Below, one piece after another: positions 61,450 to 64,000 of a stretch of 64,000 nucleotides of DNA (positions are counted from its first letter, which is position 1; each line of letters starts with the position of its first letter). The DNA is taken from positions 372,001 through 436,000 of the forward strand of contig NZ_JACHNY010000003.1 of assembly GCF_014199625.1 (NCBI RefSeq), written 5' to 3'. Source of the stretch: Sphingomonas abaci. GTDB lineage: Bacteria > Pseudomonadota > Alphaproteobacteria > Sphingomonadales > Sphingomonadaceae. A program made the position numbers and the translations under genes. Under the pieces are notes generated by a model that was given only the letters and a program-made list of their open reading frames with translations, made no database searches and had not been told where the DNA came from.

Positions 61450-62739
61450 ATGGCGGAAGCATTGCGGGTGGCACTGGCGGGGCTGGGCACGGTCGGCGGC
61501 GGGGTGGTCAAGCTGCTCGACGCCAATCGCGACCTGATCGCGCGCCGCGCCGGCCGGCCGATCGAGGTCGTCGCCGTTTCCGCCCGCGACCGCACCCGCG
61601 ACCGCGGCATCGACCTGTCGCGCTTCGCCTGGGTCGACGACAGCTCCTCGCTCGCCACGCTGGACGAGGTCGACGTGGTGGTTGAGCTGGTCGGTGGCTC
61701 GGACGGCCCCGCGCTGACGCTGGCGCGCGCGACGCTGGCGGCCGGGCGGCACCTTGTCACCGCCAACAAGGCGCTGCTCGCCCATCACGGGCTGGAGCTG
61801 GCCGAGACCGCCGAACGCGGATCGGCAGCCCTGAAGTTCGAGGCGGCGGTGGCGGGTGGCATCCCGGTCATCAAGGGCCTGCGCGAGGGCGCGGCGGCGA
61901 ACGAGATCGGCCGCGTCTACGGCATCCTCAACGGCACCTGCAATTTCATCCTGTCCAAGATGGAGGCCGAGGGCCGCGACTTCGCCGAGGTGCTGAGCGA
62001 GGCGCAGGCGCTGGGCTATGCGGAAAGCGACCCGACCTTCGACATCGACGGCATCGACGCCGCGCATAAATTGTCGATCCTCGCCAGCCTGGCTTTCGGG
62101 TCGCAGCCGGCGTTCGGAGCGGTGGCGGTGCACGGCATCCGCCATGTGCTGGGCGCGGACATCGCGGAGGCGGCGGCGCTCGGCCACCGGGTCCGGCTGG
62201 TCGGCGTGGCGGAGGCGGGTCCGCAGGGCCTGTTCCAGCGCGTCCATCCGCATCTCGTGCCGCTCGACCACCCGCTGGCGCATGTCACCGGATCGACCAA
62301 TGCGGTCGTCGCGGAGGGCAATTTCGTCGGCCGTCTGCTGTTCCAGGGCGCGGGCGCGGGCGAGGGGCCGACCGCCAGCGCGGTGGTCGCCGACCTGATC
62401 GACATCGCGCGTGGCGAGTTCGGCCCGGCCTTCGCGATGCCGGCGGGGTCGCTCAGTGCGGCGTCGGTCGCGGATAGCGGCGAGCGGCGCGGCCGCGCCT
62501 ATCTGCGTTTCACCGTCGAGGACCGCGTCGGCGTGCTGGCGGAGATCGCGGCGGCGATGCGGGATGCCGGCGTCTCGATCGAAAGCCTGATCCAGCGCGG
62601 CGTAGCCGCCGATGGTCGCGCGCTGGTCGCGATCGTCACCCATGAGGGACCGGAGCGCAGCGTCGCGCAGGCGCTGGAGCGGCTGCGGGGTTCGTCCAGC
62701 ATCGCGGGGCAGCCGCTCTGGATGCCGTTGCTGGGGTGA
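61450..62739 (+). CDS. hom: Homoserine dehydrogenase
   Basis: 429 residues. NAD(P) loop ALAGLGTVGGGVVKLL (~8-23), VTANKALLAHHG (~102-113), GILNGTCNFILSKM (~157-170) and EAQALGYAESDPTFDIDGIDAAHK with the catalytic Asp/Lys. C-terminal ACT domain (~345-429: DRVGVLAEIAAAMRDAGVS) for threonine feedback. Reduces aspartate semialdehyde to homoserine. Pathway partner of asd at 8089. ATG 61450 with AAGGGG upstream. Confidence 0.96.
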   Translation: MAEALRVALAGLGTVGGGVVKLLDANRDLIARRAGRPIEVVAVSARDRTRDRGIDLSRFAWVDDSSSLATLDEVDVVVELVGGSDGPALTLARATLAAGRHLVTANKALLAHHGLELAETAERGSAALKFEAAVAGGIPVIKGLREGAAANEIGRVYGILNGTCNFILSKMEAEGRDFAEVLSEAQALGYAESDPTFDIDGIDAAHKLSILASLAFGSQPAFGAVAVHGIRHVLGADIAEAAALGHRVRLVGVAEAGPQGLFQRVHPHLVPLDHPLAHVTGSTNAVVAEGNFVGRLLFQGAGAGEGPTASAVVADLIDIARGEFGPAFAMPAGSLSAASVADSGERRGRAYLRFTVEDRVGVLAEIAAAMRDAGVSIESLIQRGVAADGRALVAIVTHEGPERSVAQALERLRGSSSIAGQPLWMPLLG

Positions 62740-62809
62740 GGCCCAGGGGGGGCTGGCCAGCCTCACGGATGGCAGCCCCTCAAGCGGTCAGGCTGGCGGC
62801 GCGAACAGG

Positions 62810-63595
62810 TCAGGCCGCCGTCCAGCCGCCATCCATCGTCAGGTTGGCGCCGGTGATCGCCGCCGCCTCGTCCCGGCACAGGAACAGGCCGAACGCCGCG
62901 ACCTGTTCGGGGGTGACGAACTGCTTGGTCGGCTGCGCGGCGAGCAGCACGTCGGCGATGACCTGGTCGCGGGTCAGGCCGCGCGCCGTCATCGTGTCGG
63001 GGATCTGGTTCTCGACCAGCGGCGTCCAGACATAGCCGGGCGAGACGCAGTTCACGGTGATGCCGCATTGCGCCACCTCCAGCGCCACCGTCTTGGTCAG
63101 CCCCGCCAGGCCGTGCTTGGCGGCGACATAGGCGGCCTTGTTGGGGCTGGCGACGAGCGAATGGGCCGAGGCGGTGGAGATGATCCGGCCCCAGCCCTTT
63201 GCCCTCATGTGCGGGATCGCCGCGCGCATCATGTGGAAGACGCTGGTGAGGTTGATCGCGAGGATCGCGTCCCATTTGTCCACCGGAAACTGGTCGACCG
63301 GCGCGACATGCTGGATGCCGGCATTGCTGACGACGATGTCGCACCCGCCCGTCTCCGCCATCGCCCGCTCGACCAGGGCGGCGATCTGGTCGGGCTCGCG
63401 CATGTCGGCGGGGTCGTAGAGCGCGGCCGCGCCACTCGTCGCCGCCAGTTCGACACGGATCGCCTCGATCGCGTCGGCGTCGCCGAACCCGTTGAGGACG
63501 ACCGACGCGCCCGCCGCCGCCAGCGCGCGGGCATAGGCCAAGCCGATGCCCGAGGTGGATCCCGTCACGATCGCGGTCTTGCCGGTCAGGAACAT
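62810..63595 (-). CDS. Short-chain dehydrogenase, 3-hydroxybutyrate dehydrogenase type
   Basis: 261 residues from ATG 63595. NAD loop TGSTSGIGLAYA (~11-22), NAG (~91-93), catalytic Ser143, Tyr156 and Lys160 (SAHSLVASPNKAAYVAAK). VSPGYVWTPLVENQIPD and QPTKQFVTPEQVA match the signature of bacterial 3-hydroxybutyrate dehydrogenase (BdhA), which links polyhydroxybutyrate turnover to acetoacetate. The family assignment to BDH rather than another SDR is likely but not proven. Alone on the minus strand, convergent with hom. Confidence 0.88.
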   Translation of the reverse strand: MFLTGKTAIVTGSTSGIGLAYARALAAAGASVVLNGFGDADAIEAIRVELAATSGAAALYDPADMREPDQIAALVERAMAETGGCDIVVSNAGIQHVAPVDQFPVDKWDAILAINLTSVFHMMRAAIPHMRAKGWGRIISTASAHSLVASPNKAAYVAAKHGLAGLTKTVALEVAQCGITVNCVSPGYVWTPLVENQIPDTMTARGLTRDQVIADVLLAAQPTKQFVTPEQVAAFGLFLCRDEAAAITGANLTMDGGWTAA

Positions 63596-63711
63596 GCCGA
63601 TTCTCCTTCGCCGCGCCTTGTGCAATCGGGCGCAGCCCGGATCAACCGGCGGATGGACCCCGAACCGCCCCTCGAGCATTTCAGGGTCGCAACGAAAAGG
63701 CGGGGATGGCC

Positions 63712-64000
63712 ATGCGGCTGGACGATTTCGATCCCAATATCAATGTCGAGGACCAGCGCGGCCAGGGTGGCGGCTTTGGCGGCGGGGGTGGCGGCGGCGG
63801 GCTGATCTTCGGCCTGTTGCCGTTGATCGGCAGTCGCTTCGGCTGCGGCGGGATCGTCGTGGTGCTCATCCTGCTCGCGGTGTTCGGGGGGCTCGGCAAT
63901 CTCGGCTCGCTGGTCGGCGGCGGTGGCGGGACGTCCCAGCCCCGGGTCAGCCAGAGCGAGCCGCGCGGGGAGGGTGGGACCGCCGCTCAGAATGCGTGCA
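63712..64000 (+). CDS. YpfJ-type neutral zinc metallopeptidase, N-terminal part (partial, 3' end outside window)
   Basis: 96 codons to the window edge without a stop. MRLDDFDPNINVEDQRG is the usual opening of YpfJ proteins, followed by a glycine-rich stretch, one membrane helix (IVVVLILLAVFGGLG) and a Ser/Glu-rich linker. The HExxH catalytic domain would lie beyond the window. ATG 63712 is favoured by homology of the first residues; ATG 63706 is two codons earlier with AAAAGG before it. Confidence 0.82.
   Translation, partial: MRLDDFDPNINVEDQRGQGGGFGGGGGGGGLIFGLLPLIGSRFGCGGIVVVLILLAVFGGLGNLGSLVGGGGGTSQPRVSQSEPRGEGGTAAQNAC

Overview
The window is a contiguous piece of a high-GC alphaproteobacterial chromosome, almost certainly a sphingomonad (Sphingomonas or a close relative). 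The pointers are an RpoH with a clear RpoH box, a ChpT phosphotransferase next to a CheA operon, a threonine-nucleophile alkaline phosphatase of the Sphingomonas type, two sites matching the EcfG general-stress promoter, and several copies of a GC-rich inverted-repeat element in intergenic DNA. This assignment is inferred from gene content; no 16S gene is present. Coding density is very high. No gene-free stretch exceeds 300 bp, and I see no prophage, insertion sequence, integron or CRISPR array.

Layout. 1-4.7 kb: the N-terminal part of a large GH18/NodB envelope protein, a secreted CHAP protein, a MoxR ATPase and an unrecognised neighbour. 4.7-16.3 kb: a dipeptidyl-peptidase-like S9 enzyme, MgtC, aspartate-semialdehyde dehydrogenase, a lipoprotein, a YitT membrane protein, an acyltransferase, an NfeD/SPFH pair, IMP dehydrogenase, an RsmB-type methyltransferase and a TPR protein. 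16.3-23.4 kb: a second S9 peptidase, then a cytochrome c maturation operon (ccmC-D-E-F-G-H and a CcmI-like gene) with overlapping ends. 23.4-31.5 kb: DUF3072 stress protein, Kup, a 2H phosphoesterase, tRNA-Met, a molybdoenzyme group (YdeP-like oxidoreductase, MobA, FdhD) and thioredoxin reductase. 31.5-41.1 kb: alkaline phosphatase, DsbD-like reductase, an ATP-grasp/alpha-E/transglutaminase-like operon of unknown product, dnaX-ebfC and a small membrane protein.

41.3-52.7 kb: mtgA, a flavin oxidase, rpoH and rluD on the minus strand, divergent from an M67 peptidase, chpT and the chemotaxis set cheA-W-Y-B-R, followed by an AmpD-type amidase and the RNase P RNA. 52.8-64 kb: a secreted protein with two TonB-like domains, a carbonic anhydrase/SulP operon, a J-domain/ferredoxin pair, sufE, a TRIC-type channel, an OPT transporter, homoserine dehydrogenase, a 3-hydroxybutyrate dehydrogenase-like SDR and the start of a YpfJ-type metallopeptidase.

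Most of this is ordinary housekeeping. The parts that look least described are: the ATP-grasp/alpha-E operon, whose transglutaminase-like member has lost its catalytic cysteine; the CheA with a decayed receiver domain; two candidate EcfG-driven small genes; paired palindromes before the SulP operon; a structured leader before kup; three reading-frame oddities (YitT start at a C6 tract, acyltransferase reading through into antisense nfeD, CheB without a standard start codon); and the five-copy inverted-repeat family.
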